A DNA stretch of 43,377 nucleotides from Streptomyces antimicrobicus. GTDB taxonomy: Bacteria; Actinomycetota; Actinomycetes; Streptomycetales; Streptomycetaceae. The number at the start of each line of letters is the position of its first letter. Position 1 is the first letter of the stretch. The position numbers and the translations under genes were made by a program. The DNA is taken from NCBI RefSeq assembly GCF_020532625.1, contig NZ_JAJAUY010000042.1, forward strand, positions 1-43,377, given 5' to 3'. Positions 18,301 to 26,649 of this stretch are shown here, in pieces. The notes under the pieces were generated by a model. That model had not been told where the DNA came from. It saw only the letters and a program-made list of their open reading frames with translations, and did no database searches.

Positions 18301-19225
18301 CCGGGAGACCGGCGAGGACTACACCCCGCTGCTGTACCTCTCGGACGACCAGGCCCGGTTCAACGTCTACGACTCGCTGCTCTCCGAGTACGCGGCCATG
18401 GGCTTCGAGTACGGCTACTCGCTGGCCCGCCCGGACGCGCTCGTGCTGTGGGAGGCGCAGTTCGGTGACTTCGTCAACGGCGCGCAGACCGTCGTCGACG
18501 AGTTCATCTCCTCGGCCGAGCAGAAGTGGGGCCAGACCAGCGGTGTGACGCTGCTCCTCCCCCACGGCTACGAGGGCCAGGGCCCGGACCACTCCTCGGC
18601 CCGCCCGGAGCGCTTCCTGCAGCTGTGCGCCCAGAACAACATGACGGTCGCGATGCCGACGCTCCCGTCGAACTACTTCCACCTGCTGCGCTGGCAGGTC
18701 CACAACCCGCACCACAAGCCGCTCATCGTCTTCACCCCGAAGTCGATGCTGCGTCTGAAGGCCGCGGCGTCGAAGGCGGAGGAGTTCACCAGCGGCACGT
18801 TCCGCCCGGTCATCGGCGACTCCACGGTGGACCCGAACGCCGTCCGCAAGGTCGTCTTCACCGCGGGCAAGGTCTACTACGACCTGGAGGCCGAGCGGGT
18901 CAAGCGCGGCGTCACGGACACGGCCATCATCCGCATCGAGCGCCTGTACCCGCTGCCGGGTGCCGAGCTCCAGGCGGAGATCGCCAAGTACCCGAACGCG
19001 GCGAAGTACATCTGGGCCCAGGAGGAGCCGGCGAACCAGGGTGCCTGGCCGTTCATCGCGCTCAACCTGATCGACCACCTCGACCTGGCGGTCGGCGCCG
19101 ACATCCCCGCGGGCGAGCGCCTGCGCCGCATCTCGCGGCCGCACTCCTCGTCCCCGGCCGTCGGTTCGGCCAAGCGCCACCAGGCCGAGCAGCAGCAGCT
19201 GATCAACGAGGTCTTCGAGGCCTAG
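15344..19225 (+). CDS. kgd: Multifunctional 2-oxoglutarate decarboxylase/dehydrogenase (E1 fused to an E2-type domain)
   Basis: TCA-cycle enzyme of actinobacterial type, 1293 residues, which decarboxylates 2-oxoglutarate with thiamine diphosphate. An E1 N-terminal segment ([17 protein letters not shown]) is followed by a long Ala/Pro linker, an E2-like succinyltransferase domain lacking a lipoyl domain (about 182-410, catalytic His387 in TYDHRV) and the E1 catalytic region (about 430-1293) with [13 protein letters not shown] and [13 protein letters not shown] at 15344 is preferred: the protein then begins SPQSPSN as in its relatives and a GA-rich site lies upstream, whereas GTG at 15317 has none. 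Part of the linker (15690-15760) has T-rich codons unlike the rest. The 258 bp upstream hold no clear promoter. Confidence 0.97.
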   Translation: MSPQSPSNPSTTTEATAGGKNPASGFGANEWLVDEIYQQYLQDPNSVDRAWWDFFADYKPGGGAAAPDRTEKQTTDGASAQAATTAAAPQVSDAAATGAAGAAVPAPTAAPAAPTSVSAPAPAPATPSGAPAVTVTSQAQAAAPAAPAPAAAAPAAAAPAQKSAPATEAPAGPELVTLRGPAAAVAKNMNASLEMPTATSVRAVPVKLLFDNRIVINNHLKRARGGKISFTHLIGYAMVRAIKAMPSMNWSYAEKDGKPTLVKPDHVNFGLAIDLVKPNGDRQLVVAGIKKAETLDFFGFWQAYEDIVRRARVGKLTMDDFTGVTVSLTNPGGLGTVHSVPRLMPGQSVIMGVGSMDYPAEFQGTSQDTLNKLGISKVMTLTSTYDHRVIQGAASGEFLRIVANLLLGEDGFYDDVFESLRIPYEPVRWLRDIDASHDDDVTKAARVFELIHSYRVRGHVMADTDPLEYKQRKHPDLDITEHGLTLWDLEREFAVGGFAGKSMMKLRDILGVLRDSYCRTTGVEFMHIQDPKQRKWIQDRIERPHSKPEREEQLRILRRLNAAEAFETFLQTKYVGQKRFSLEGGESVIPLLDAVIDSAAEARLDEVVIGMAHRGRLNVLANIVGKSYAQIFREFEGNLDPKSMHGSGDVKYHLGAEGTFTGLDGEQIKVSLVANPSHLEAVDPVLEGVARAKQDVINKGGTDFTVLPVALHGDAAFAGQGVVAETLNMSQLRGYRTGGTVHVVINNQVGFTAAPESSRSSMYATDVARMIEAPIFHVNGDDPEAVVRVARLAFEFRQAFNKDVVIDLICYRRRGHNESDNPAFTQPLMYDLIDKKRSVRKLYTESLIGRGDITLEEAEQALQDFQGQLEKVFAEVREASAQPAAGAPVPAEPGEFPVAVETAVSFEVVKRIAESQVSIPEGVTVHPRLLPQLQRRAAMIDDGTIDWGMGETLAFGSLLMEGTPVRLSGQDSRRGTFGQRHAVLIDRETGEDYTPLLYLSDDQARFNVYDSLLSEYAAMGFEYGYSLARPDALVLWEAQFGDFVNGAQTVVDEFISSAEQKWGQTSGVTLLLPHGYEGQGPDHSSARPERFLQLCAQNNMTVAMPTLPSNYFHLLRWQVHNPHHKPLIVFTPKSMLRLKAAASKAEEFTSGTFRPVIGDSTVDPNAVRKVVFTAGKVYYDLEAERVKRGVTDTAIIRIERLYPLPGAELQAEIAKYPNAAKYIWAQEEPANQGAWPFIALNLIDHLDLAVGADIPAGERLRRISRPHSSSPAVGSAKRHQAEQQQLINEVFEA

Positions 19226-19242
19226 GCCCGACCCGCTGCACG

Positions 19243-19282
19243 CCGGAAGCCCGGCCCCCCTTCGCGGGGGCCGGGCTTCCGG
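19243..19282. terminator. Strong bidirectional terminator between kgd and fxsT
   Basis: A perfect 17-bp inverted repeat (19243-19259 and 19266-19282) with a 6-nt loop containing TTCG lies 17 bases past the kgd stop. The opposing gene ends at 19361, so it can serve both convergent transcripts. The right arm runs directly into a 7-bp tandem repeat. Confidence 0.9.
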
Positions 19283-19330
19283 CTTCCTGCTTCCGGCTTC
19301 CTGCTTCCTGCTTCCGGCTTCCTGCTTCCG
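19275..19330. repeat. Heptamer tandem repeat (GCTTCCG/GCTTCCT, 8 units)
   Basis: Eight head-to-tail 7-bp units alternate between GCTTCCG and GCTTCCT. The first unit is part of the right arm of the kgd terminator. The array therefore looks like slippage expansion of the terminator stem, and each unit could pair with GGAAGC in the left arm. Confidence 0.95.
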
Positions 19331-19360
19331 GCCCGGCCCCGGTCCCGGCCTTCGCGGCGG

Positions 19361-22300
19361 CTACGGCTGCGGTTCGAAGTCCCAGTAGGGCCTGATCCGC
19401 TGGCGGGCGGAGATGGTGTGGACGTGCTGGGTGCCCAGGGTGCGGGCCAGGGCCCGCAGGGCGTGGTCCTCGTGCCGGGCGGCCTCCTCCATCAGCTGCT
19501 TGGCCCGCAGGTCCGCCGCCAGCGCGGTGTGCGCGCTGAGCGCCATCGGGTGGTCCGCCCCGAGCACCTGCTCGACCGTCCGCAGCGTCTGCCGGCTCAA
19601 CTCCAGGGCGTCGTCCAGCCGTTCGGTGAAGTTCCGGCACCCGGCCGCGTTCAGCGCGCACCCCAGCGTCCACGGGTGCCGCTCCCCGAGCGCCCCCCGC
19701 ATCCCCACCAGTGCCTGCTCGCACAGGCTGAGCGCCGCCTCCCGCTCGCCCTGCGCCCGCAGGACGAGCCCCAGGTTGCCGACCGTACCGATGCTGTACG
19801 GGTGGGCCAGGCCCAACTGCGCCTGGTAGTGCCGGACCACGTCCTCCGAGATCCGCCGGGCCTCCTCGATGTCGCCGTACTCCCGCAGGTACGTCGCGAA
19901 GTCGGAGGCCACCATCAGCGTCCACGGGTAGTCCGCCCCGAACACCCGCGTGGCCCGCTCCCACACGGTCCGCAGCCGCTGCCCGGCGCCGGGGATGTCG
20001 CCCAGCCGGCGCAGGCACATCCCGAGGTTGTGCTCGGCGCGCAGGGTCTGCGGATGGTTCAGGCCCAGCACCTGGCTGTTGAGGCGCAGCCCCTGCTCCT
20101 GCCGGGTCTGCGCCTCGCGGTAGCGGCCCATCAGCCGCAGCCCCATCGCGCAGGCGATGCCGGAGGACAGCGTGGAGATGTGCTGGGGCCGCAGCACCCG
20201 TTCGCGCCGCCGCAGCGTGTCGAGGTCGAGGTCGTACGCCTCCTGGTAGCGCCCCAGCAGCCGGTAGGTGGCGGCCAGGTTGTTCTGCGCGTTGAGCGTG
20301 GTGGCGTCGTCCTCGCCGAGCAGTTCCCGGTACGCCGCCAGCCCGTCCTCGAACAGCAGCCGGGCCTGCTCGAACTTGGCGATGCACAGCAGCACGCCGC
20401 CGTACGCGCTGGTGGCCCGCAGCGTCTCCAGGTCGCGGTCGCCGCGCTCGGCGCGCACCTGGTCGGCGACGGCCTTGGTGAGGGTCTCGGCGCGCCGGAA
20501 CAGCCCGAGGTTGCGCAGGGCTCCGCCGTACTGGTAGCTCAGCTCGCGCACCTTCTCGTGGTCGTCGCCGAGCATGCTGCGCCAGTGGTGGTCGGTCTCC
20601 TCGCACAGCCGCAGGCAGGTGCGGTACTCGCCGGCCAGCACCAGATAGCGCAGGCAGTGCAGCAAGAAGGTCTGGATGCGGGCGTTGGAGCTGCTCAGGA
20701 CCCCGGCGGTCTCCAGGTGCGGGATGAGCTCGGCGTAGCGCGGCCACAGCTGGGAGTCGGAGGGCCGGCCGGGGTCGGCGGCCGCGAGCACCTGCCGTAC
20801 GGCGCGGGCCAGCGGCGCGGCCTCCGCCTCGGAGAGGTTCTCCCGGACGATGCCGTGGACCATGCGGTGCAGCTGGACGGTCTCCAGCCCGCCGCCGCCC
20901 TCCTCCACGGGCAGGTCGGAGTACTCCAGGCGGACCACGGAGAACTGCACCAGCTTGTTCAGGGCGGCGTTCCACCGGATCTGGTCGTTGATCAGCCCGG
21001 CGAGCGCCTCGGGGACCTCCTCGGCGGGGAACTCGCGCAGCAGCCGCAGCGGGACGGGGCCGGGCGCGAAGAACACGAACAGGCGCAGCAGGGCGAGGGC
21101 GTCGGGGAAGTTCTCCCGGACGTTGTTGAGGAGTATCGCGAGCGCGGTGGGGAAGGGCAGCGGGTAGTCGTCGGAAACGGTGACCGCCTCCCGGGAGTCC
21201 AGCCGGCGCTGGAGCAGGTGCAGGTAGTCGCCGACGGTCAGCGGCGAGTCGGCGAGCCAGCCGGCGGTCTGGTCGAGGGCGAGGGGGTAGTCCTCCAGCG
21301 CCTCGGCGAGCTGGTCGGCCTCGTCGTGGGTGAGCCGGCGGGCCCGGCGGCGGATGAAGGTGACCGACTCGGGCCGGGCGTAGAGGGGGACCTCGACCAG
21401 GCTGGTGTGCCGCGAGGCCCACTCGCGGTTGCGCGAGGTGATGATCACGTCGCCGGCGCCGGAGGGCAGCAGGTCGGTGAGGTCGTCGGGGTTGTCGCAG
21501 CCGTCGAAGACGATCAGCCAGCGGTTGTACGGGTGGCCGCGCCGCAGCGCTTCGAGGACCGCCCGGATCTGCTCGCCGTAACTGCCCGCGCCGCGCGGCA
21601 GGCCGAGGGCCGGGGCCAGGTCGGCGAGGCGTTCGCGCAGGGTGGGCCGGTCCTCGGCGGGCACCCACCACACGACGTCGTACTCGGAGGAGAAGCGGTA
21701 CGCGTACTCGGTGGCGACCTGGGTCTTGCCCACGCCGGAGAGCCCGAGCAGGGTGACCGTGGAGGCGCCGGGCGGGGCGTCGGTGAGGGCCTCGCGCAGG
21801 GTGGCGATGACGTCGTTGCGGCCGGTGAAGCGGGGGTTGCGGCGCGGCACCCGGCCCCAGATCTCGGGCGGGTCGTTGGGGAAGCGGGGCCCGCGGCGGC
21901 CGGTCTCGGTGCCGATCCGGTCGGTGGGCAGCTCCAGCCGGCGCAGCACCCGGTACTCGGCCTCGTACGCGTCCAGCCCCCACAGGTCGGCGTGCTCCAG
22001 CGCGGCGACGGCGGTGGGCAGCGGGGCGTCGGTGAGGCTGACGGCGGCGAACCGGTCGGGGTGCGCGTCGGTGAGCGCCCGCAGGGCGGTGTTCCACTCG
22101 TCCTCGGAGTGGGTGCCCACGGAGAAGTAGCGCTCGCTGAGCACCAGCAGCACCTTGCCGTTGCCGCGGGCGAGGTCGTTCAGGGCCTCGCTGAGCGAGG
22201 GGCTGCGCTGGGGGTCCCACCGCTGGAGGCTGACCCGGTGGCCGTGCTCCTCCAGGCGGTGGGCGATCCACACCGCCCAGGGCCGGTTGAAGCCGGCGTA

Positions 22301-22474
22301 GCTGACGACGAAGCGGCGGGGGGCGGGCGGGGCGCCGTAGGGGGAGGTAGGGAACGGCAGGAGGTCGCGCTCGCGGCCGGGGTCGCGGGCGCGACCGCCG
22401 GGGTCACGGGCGCGACCGGGGTCGCGATCACGGTCACGGTCACGGGAACCCGCGTCCGGGCGGCTGGTGGTCAT
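19361..22474 (-). CDS. fxsT: FxsT-type TIR-like / NB-ARC / tetratricopeptide protein
   Basis: Protein of 1037 residues with an NLR-like layout. After an Arg/Asp repeat tail (about 10-38) comes a TIR-like domain (about 54-180, starting RRFVVSYAGFNRPW), then an NB-ARC ATPase with Walker A GLSGVGKT (244-251) and Walker B LIVFDG (320-325), a winged-helix-like stretch, and a long C-terminal array of TPRs of the kinesin-light-chain kind (about 560-1030). This matches the TPR protein FxsT of FxSxx-COOH peptide systems, whose role is unknown; regulation, export or peptide sensing are possible. ATG at 22474 has GGGAG eight bases upstream. It is the last gene of the locus, 166 bp beyond the HExxH gene. 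Confidence 0.9.
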   Translation of the reverse strand: MTTSRPDAGSRDRDRDRDPGRARDPGGRARDPGRERDLLPFPTSPYGAPPAPRRFVVSYAGFNRPWAVWIAHRLEEHGHRVSLQRWDPQRSPSLSEALNDLARGNGKVLLVLSERYFSVGTHSEDEWNTALRALTDAHPDRFAAVSLTDAPLPTAVAALEHADLWGLDAYEAEYRVLRRLELPTDRIGTETGRRGPRFPNDPPEIWGRVPRRNPRFTGRNDVIATLREALTDAPPGASTVTLLGLSGVGKTQVATEYAYRFSSEYDVVWWVPAEDRPTLRERLADLAPALGLPRGAGSYGEQIRAVLEALRRGHPYNRWLIVFDGCDNPDDLTDLLPSGAGDVIITSRNREWASRHTSLVEVPLYARPESVTFIRRRARRLTHDEADQLAEALEDYPLALDQTAGWLADSPLTVGDYLHLLQRRLDSREAVTVSDDYPLPFPTALAILLNNVRENFPDALALLRLFVFFAPGPVPLRLLREFPAEEVPEALAGLINDQIRWNAALNKLVQFSVVRLEYSDLPVEEGGGGLETVQLHRMVHGIVRENLSEAEAAPLARAVRQVLAAADPGRPSDSQLWPRYAELIPHLETAGVLSSSNARIQTFLLHCLRYLVLAGEYRTCLRLCEETDHHWRSMLGDDHEKVRELSYQYGGALRNLGLFRRAETLTKAVADQVRAERGDRDLETLRATSAYGGVLLCIAKFEQARLLFEDGLAAYRELLGEDDATTLNAQNNLAATYRLLGRYQEAYDLDLDTLRRRERVLRPQHISTLSSGIACAMGLRLMGRYREAQTRQEQGLRLNSQVLGLNHPQTLRAEHNLGMCLRRLGDIPGAGQRLRTVWERATRVFGADYPWTLMVASDFATYLREYGDIEEARRISEDVVRHYQAQLGLAHPYSIGTVGNLGLVLRAQGEREAALSLCEQALVGMRGALGERHPWTLGCALNAAGCRNFTERLDDALELSRQTLRTVEQVLGADHPMALSAHTALAADLRAKQLMEEAARHEDHALRALARTLGTQHVHTISARQRIRPYWDFEPQP

Positions 22475-22564
22475 GCGGCCGTCTCCCTGTGCTCGCTCGT
22501 GGCAAGTGGACGGGTGGTGCTCATGGCCCGCGGCCGGGCGGTGGGCGCGGCCCGCGACCGGGGT

Positions 22565-22612
22565 GGTGCGCGCGGCACGTGGCCGGGGCGGTGCGCGCCG
22601 CACGTGGCCGGG
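22565..22612. repeat. 25-bp-period direct repeat between the HExxH gene and fxsT
   Basis: Two 23-bp copies differing at one base, GGTGCGCGCNGCACGTGGCC plus GGG, occupy 22565-22587 and 22590-22612 in the 166-bp gap upstream of fxsT. Each holds GCACGTGG. They may be paired regulator sites or simple duplication. Confidence 0.6.
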
Positions 22613-22640
22613 TTGCCACGGTACCGCGCCGCGGGGCGGG

Positions 22641-24089
22641 TCACCCCGGTGCGGACGCGGCGAGTTCGGGGTGTGCCGCGCACCAGGCCCGGCGTTCGCG
22701 GTCGACGGCGCGGCGGGCTGTGACGTACTGGTCCCCGGGGGGCGGGAGTTCGTCCATGTGCTGTTCCGCGGCGACCATCGCCTCCACGAACAGCCTTCCG
22801 GTCTTGGTGAGTTGCTCCTGCGCGTGCAGCACGGGCAGCACGGCGGCCACCTGGGCGCGGCAGCGGGCGTGCTGGGCCCAGGCGCCGCGGGCCCCGTAGA
22901 GGGCGGCGCGCTGCCAGTACCCGGCCAGCGCCAGATGGGCGTACGTCCCGTGCAGCAGTCCGTCCAGCGGCCGGGGGTCGGTCCGCCACGGGGCCCAGTG
23001 CCGCGGGCTGCGGTCGGCGGTGTGGAGGGTGAGCAGATCGGCGAGGGCGGCCAGCTTCCCGTGCTGCACCTCGTGGACGAGGGTGGCGGCGAGCGCCGGC
23101 GGCGCCTGCCCGCGCACCAGCACCGAGCCGGGCGCGGCGGGCAGGGTGGCCCCCGGCGACCGGGACCCTCCGGCGAGCGGCACGAGGCTGCGCAGCAGCG
23201 CCCGTACCTCCTCGGCGCGGGCGGTGTCGTAGCGCTCCAGCAGGGTGAGGGCCCCGGTCCACTGGGTGTCCCAGCGCTTGTGCCCGCGCGGGGTGAGCCG
23301 GCGGGCGGGCTGGACGGGGGACCGGGCGGCGGCGCGGTACGGGTCGAGGTCGTCGAGGGCGGTGGCGGGGGCGAGCGCGGGGGCGGGGGCGGGGGCGGGG
23401 GCCGTGTCCGCCGGGGGCGCCGTCCGGGCCGCGGGGGCTGTCCGGGGGGCGGGCACCGGCCCGGAGGCGGGCGCTGTCCCGGAGGCGGACGCTGTCCCGG
23501 ACGGGGACGCTGTGCCGGACGGGGACGCTGTCCCGGACGGGGACGGGGAGCCGCCGGGCAGCCGGTGCAACGGCAGGCACGCCGGGTCCTCGGGGTCCCA
23601 CGACGCCTCGGTGAGCGCGAGCGGGCCGGGCCGCTCCGGCCGCAGCACACCGATCGTGGGCAGCACGAGCCGCCCGTGGCTGGGCCGCAGCACGACCTTG
23701 AACGGCAGCCCGGCCCGCAGCGCGGCGGCCGCCGCGAGCGCCCCCAGATGCCCGAGGTCGGGCGCGGGACCGCGCCGGGCGTGCAGCCGGCGCAGGGTCT
23801 CCTCGGCCCATACGCCGGTGGACGGGTAGTGCAGCACGTCGTGCACGGCGGCCGGATCGCTCCGCTCGGCCTCCTCCAGCAGGTCCCAGTGCGCCCGGAC
23901 GGCGGCGTCGGTGCCGGCGGCGTCGAGCACGGCCCGCAGCAGCAGGAGCCGCTTGGACCGGCGCACGTCCAGGACGAGCCGGGTGCCTTCGGCGGACGGC
24001 TCGGTCGAGGCCAGCTCGCCCAGCGTCGCGGCGGTCACCTCGAACCGCGGCAGCCCGGCGACGGTCACGGCCGCCTGCGGCCGCGTCAC
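22641..24089 (-). CDS. HExxH-motif putative peptide-modification protein of the Fxs locus
   Basis: Protein of 482 residues carrying the zinc-metalloprotease-like motif LVHEVQHGKL (His339, Glu340, His343) in a helical C-terminal half. This matches the HExxH proteins annotated beside FxsB-type radical SAM enzymes and thought to modify or cleave the peptide. Between the N-terminal domain (about 1-180) and the HExxH domain (about 245-482) is a disordered linker with repeats such as SPSGTA and a run of Ala-Pro, encoded by 18-bp tandem repeats near 23460-23540. GTG at 24089 overlaps the fxsB stop (GTGA), so the two are translationally coupled. Chemistry is unproven for the family. Confidence 0.9.
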   Translation of the reverse strand: MTRPQAAVTVAGLPRFEVTAATLGELASTEPSAEGTRLVLDVRRSKRLLLLRAVLDAAGTDAAVRAHWDLLEEAERSDPAAVHDVLHYPSTGVWAEETLRRLHARRGPAPDLGHLGALAAAAALRAGLPFKVVLRPSHGRLVLPTIGVLRPERPGPLALTEASWDPEDPACLPLHRLPGGSPSPSGTASPSGTASPSGTASASGTAPASGPVPAPRTAPAARTAPPADTAPAPAPAPALAPATALDDLDPYRAAARSPVQPARRLTPRGHKRWDTQWTGALTLLERYDTARAEEVRALLRSLVPLAGGSRSPGATLPAAPGSVLVRGQAPPALAATLVHEVQHGKLAALADLLTLHTADRSPRHWAPWRTDPRPLDGLLHGTYAHLALAGYWQRAALYGARGAWAQHARCRAQVAAVLPVLHAQEQLTKTGRLFVEAMVAAEQHMDELPPPGDQYVTARRAVDRERRAWCAAHPELAASAPG

Positions 24090-25366
24090 GAGGCCGCCCC
24101 GGCGGCGGCCCGGTGCGCCCGGACCTGGCGGTCGAGGGCGGCGGCGACGTGCCGGACGAGGGCGTCGAGGTCGGCGCAGTAGACGGACGGCTGCCGGAAC
24201 CCGGCGCCGGCCCGGTACCGGTGCGGGTAGTGCCCGCCCCCGCACACCCGGACGAGGTCGCAGGCGCGGCAGGCGTCGGCGAGCCCGCGAAGGCCCAACT
24301 GCCGGGCGACGAACCCGGGGTGCTGGAGCACCTCGTCGAAGGAGTGGGAGGCGACATGGCATCCCGTCCGGGCGGCCCCGTCGTAGGCGGACTTGAGCGA
24401 GTCGCCCTGCTCCAGGCTCCCGTCGGTCTCGATGACCACGGTGGTGACCGGGGCCGCCCCCAGCGTCTCGGTCGCGGCGGGCACGCCGAGCAGCAGAGCG
24501 ATGATCTCCTCGAAGATCCGGATCCGGGTCCGCCGCACCGGCTCGTGCCACCACTGCTCGAAGACGGCGACGAGCCAGTCGGCGTAGGGGGTCCGCGAGG
24601 CGGGGCGGCGGCCGGGGGGCGGCGGGTTGCTCCAGTTGGCCAGCGGCAGCAGCAGTCCCAGGCTGGGCGGACCGAGATCGGCCAGGGAGGTGTAGACCTC
24701 GACGGGGTCGTGGTCGAGGTCGATGACGGCGAGCACCCCGGCGAAGCTCCCCGGACGCCGGGCCAGCAGCCTCACCCCCCGTACGGCGTCGTCGAAGCGG
24801 GAGCGCCCGACGTGGTCCGCCCGCTCGCGGTTGTGCCGCTCCAGCCCACCGTCGAGGCTGACCCCGACCCGGATCCCGGCGGCGGCGAGCGCGTCCAGCC
24901 GGGCCGGGGTGATCAAGGTGCCGTTGGTCTGCACGCTGGCGGTCACGGTGGCCGCCGACGCCCGCCGGCGCAGCGCGCGCCGCACGGCCCGGACGGGCCG
25001 GACGAGCTCCTCGTCGGAGGCCAGCAGCGGTTCCCCGCCGTGCAGGACGACGTCGACGCGGTCGAGCCGGTGGGCGACGGCGTGCTCGGCGATCCGCTCG
25101 GCGGCCGCCCGCACGGTGGCGGCGTCCATGGCCCCGGGCTGCTCCCGCCAGCCGCGGTCGGCCATCTCGTACACGTAGCAGTACGTACAGGCCAGATTGC
25201 ACCGGCTGCGCATCTTGAACACGAACTGCCGCAACGGCGAGGGCCGGTGCCCCGCGGCCCGCAACGCCGGCACGTCGAGCGCGGCGTACGGCCAGGCGGC
25301 CCGGGCGCGGTGCAGGGTCAGCCCGCCGTCGCGCGCGGAGGCGGCGCGCGTGGAAGTCTCCCTCAT
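24086..25366 (-). CDS. fxsB: FxsB-type radical SAM/SPASM peptide-modifying enzyme
   Basis: Protein of 426 residues. The radical SAM motif CNLACTYC (Cys56, Cys60, Cys63) is followed by YVYE and by VLHGGEPLL, the marker of peptide-modifying SPASM enzymes. C-terminal cysteines in RTGCH, ACRACDLVRVCGGG and VYCADL fit a SPASM auxiliary-cluster domain. FxsB-like enzymes act on FxSxx-COOH precursors and belong to the group that forms cross-links on aromatic residues. ATG at 25366 is followed by a charged N terminus and has GAGG about eight bases upstream; longer readings run into 10-bp repeats. The precursor gene lies 239 bp upstream on the same strand. Confidence 0.93.
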   Translation of the reverse strand: MRETSTRAASARDGGLTLHRARAAWPYAALDVPALRAAGHRPSPLRQFVFKMRSRCNLACTYCYVYEMADRGWREQPGAMDAATVRAAAERIAEHAVAHRLDRVDVVLHGGEPLLASDEELVRPVRAVRRALRRRASAATVTASVQTNGTLITPARLDALAAAGIRVGVSLDGGLERHNRERADHVGRSRFDDAVRGVRLLARRPGSFAGVLAVIDLDHDPVEVYTSLADLGPPSLGLLLPLANWSNPPPPGRRPASRTPYADWLVAVFEQWWHEPVRRTRIRIFEEIIALLLGVPAATETLGAAPVTTVVIETDGSLEQGDSLKSAYDGAARTGCHVASHSFDEVLQHPGFVARQLGLRGLADACRACDLVRVCGGGHYPHRYRAGAGFRQPSVYCADLDALVRHVAAALDRQVRAHRAAAGAAS

Positions 25367-25450
25367 CGCCTGAACCTCGCCTGCTCTCAGCCTGATCCCC
25401 GCCCCACCGCCGCACCGGCCGACCCGGCGAAGCCCCTGCCCTCCCCCGGC

Positions 25451-25490
25451 CTGCCCCGACCCGCTCCGACCTGCTCCGACCTGCTCCGGT
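25451..25490 (-). repeat. Four 10-bp tandem repeats in the fxsB leader
   Basis: Four 10-bp units (minus-strand consensus GGAGCAGGTC) lie between the precursor stop and the fxsB start, about 85 bases before the ATG. They interrupt the longer fxsB frame with low-complexity residues, which supports the shorter start. Confidence 0.8.
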
Positions 25491-25605
25491 GCCTGGCGCG
25501 GCCGGCTCCACGGCCGTTCCTGCCGTCGCGGACGGTCCATCCCTGCCCGGCGGACGACCGCGCCTAACGGCAGAAAGTGGTCAACTCCGCCGCCGCCCGC
25601 GCGCC

Positions 25606-25806
25606 TCACACCACCCCGGAGTCGAAGGCGTTGAGCACCTCGGCGGGCCGCAGCACCCGCTCGACCAACCCCTCGATCACCTCGGCGAGCACGGGATGCC
25701 CGATCCCCCGCAACTCCCGCAGCTCCACCCGCGACAGATCGGGCAACTCCCCGCAACCGCCGCCGACCCCGACCCCTTCACGAACACCATCCCGCGCACG
25801 GCCCAT
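25606..25806 (-). CDS. fxsA: FxSxx-COOH-type precursor peptide
   Basis: A 66-residue peptide encoded just upstream of fxsB. After a Gly-rich start, the conserved leader reads LPDLSRVELRELRGIGHPVL and then a helix leading to PAEVLNAFDSGVV at the C terminus. The LPDL...L.L..HPVL...VL.AF.S pattern is the signature of FxSxx-COOH precursors, whose C-terminal Phe-x-Ser segment is the modification target. Here the motif is FDSGVV, one residue longer than canonical FxSxx, because an extra Val codon precedes TGA. ATG at 25806 has AAGG seven bases upstream; an in-frame start as far up as 25971 is possible but adds unrelated Arg/Pro-rich sequence. Confidence rests on the leader match plus position. Confidence 0.85.
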   Translation of the reverse strand: MGRARDGVREGVGVGGGCGELPDLSRVELRELRGIGHPVLAEVIEGLVERVLRPAEVLNAFDSGVV

Positions 25807-26413
25807 CCCTTTGCCTTGCCCGTCGACACAAGCCGAGAAACGACACCGCCCCGCTGCGGTGCACGGCTGCGGACAGGGCCGGAGGGGATCGGCCGCCGGA
25901 TCGACCGGGGCTGCCGGCCGCCGAGCACGCGGTGGCCGCCCGATGACGCAACCATGTCGCCGCTCGGACACTCCCGCGGCGCGGCCTCCGCTCGGGTTCG
26001 CGCGTCCGCCGACCGGCTCGGCGTTCAGGGGCTGCGTCAGGGAGCCGTGACGTGGCTGCGCTCGGCGACCTGATCATGGTGGCTGCCCCCGTCTCGCCGC
26101 GCCTGGTGCGCAACCAGCTCAGGCAGGCGGCCGCCGCGCTCGACTTTCTGCTCGCCCTGATACCGGCCGTGGAGGCGTCCCGCCGCTGGGCACGAGCCGC
26201 AGGAGCACCGGGCCCAGGCGGAGGCCTCCGGCCGTGCCGTTGTCCGCTGCGGGAGGGCGGTCGAGGTCACCACACGTGCGAGCGCGGCAGGCGAGTACCG
26301 GTCCTGGCTGTCCAGGCGCGTCATCCCACAGCCCGGATCCCTGCAGGGACGCGGAAAGCGGAAGGCGGCGGTGCCGGAGGAGGGGTGTTAACCACCGGCG
26401 GGCATGGCGGCGG
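25807..26413. other. Decayed intergenic region upstream of the Fxs locus
   Basis: About 600 bp without an intact gene. On the plus strand around 26050-26190 one frame reads VAALGDLIMVAAPVSPRLVR and on to LRQAAAALDFLLAL; a second plus frame continues with EHRAQAEASGRAVVR. Together they look like a helical protein fragment broken by a frameshift, faintly like C-terminal parts of streptomycete relaxases. That likeness is weak. The fxs promoter should lie at the 25807-25970 end, but I could not identify -35/-10 boxes. Confidence 0.35.
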
Positions 26414-26596
26414 TCAGCGGCTGGTTTCCACGACCCGGCCGGTGCGCGGGGCGTGCAGGACGTTGCAGTCCGCGGCGTAGACCGCGACGTGGTAGATCGA
26501 GCCGGAGGAGCCGCCCTCGGAGCCGCCCTTGGCCCAGAACAACAGGTCGCCGGCTGAAGAGCGTCGTGGGAGACGGCGTGGTGGCACGTGGCTCCG
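26414..26596 (-). pseudogene. 3' fragment of an NlpC/P60 cell-wall peptidase gene
   Basis: On the minus strand, one frame ending at TGA (26414-26416) encodes AGDLLFWAKGG, then SIYHVAVYAAD and LHAPRTGRVVE. This is the C-terminal half of the NlpC/P60 fold: the GDLLFW strand, catalytic His in YHVAVY and the HAPRTG segment. Upstream, weak LPR-type sequence persists to about 26596, but the catalytic Cys region and any start are missing. The gene is truncated, probably by events tied to the neighbouring insertion sequence. It cannot encode an active peptidase. Confidence 0.75.
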
Positions 26597-26649
26597 TACT
26601 ACTCGGAGCCAGCAGGGCCGTTCGCGGCTGCACCAAGGACTAGCTGTTC

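Noticed and set aside
22471..22524. 17-codon frame whose TGA overlaps the fxsT ATG (possible leader peptide)
   Set aside because: No ribosome binding site precedes it and it is the tail of a longer shadow frame.
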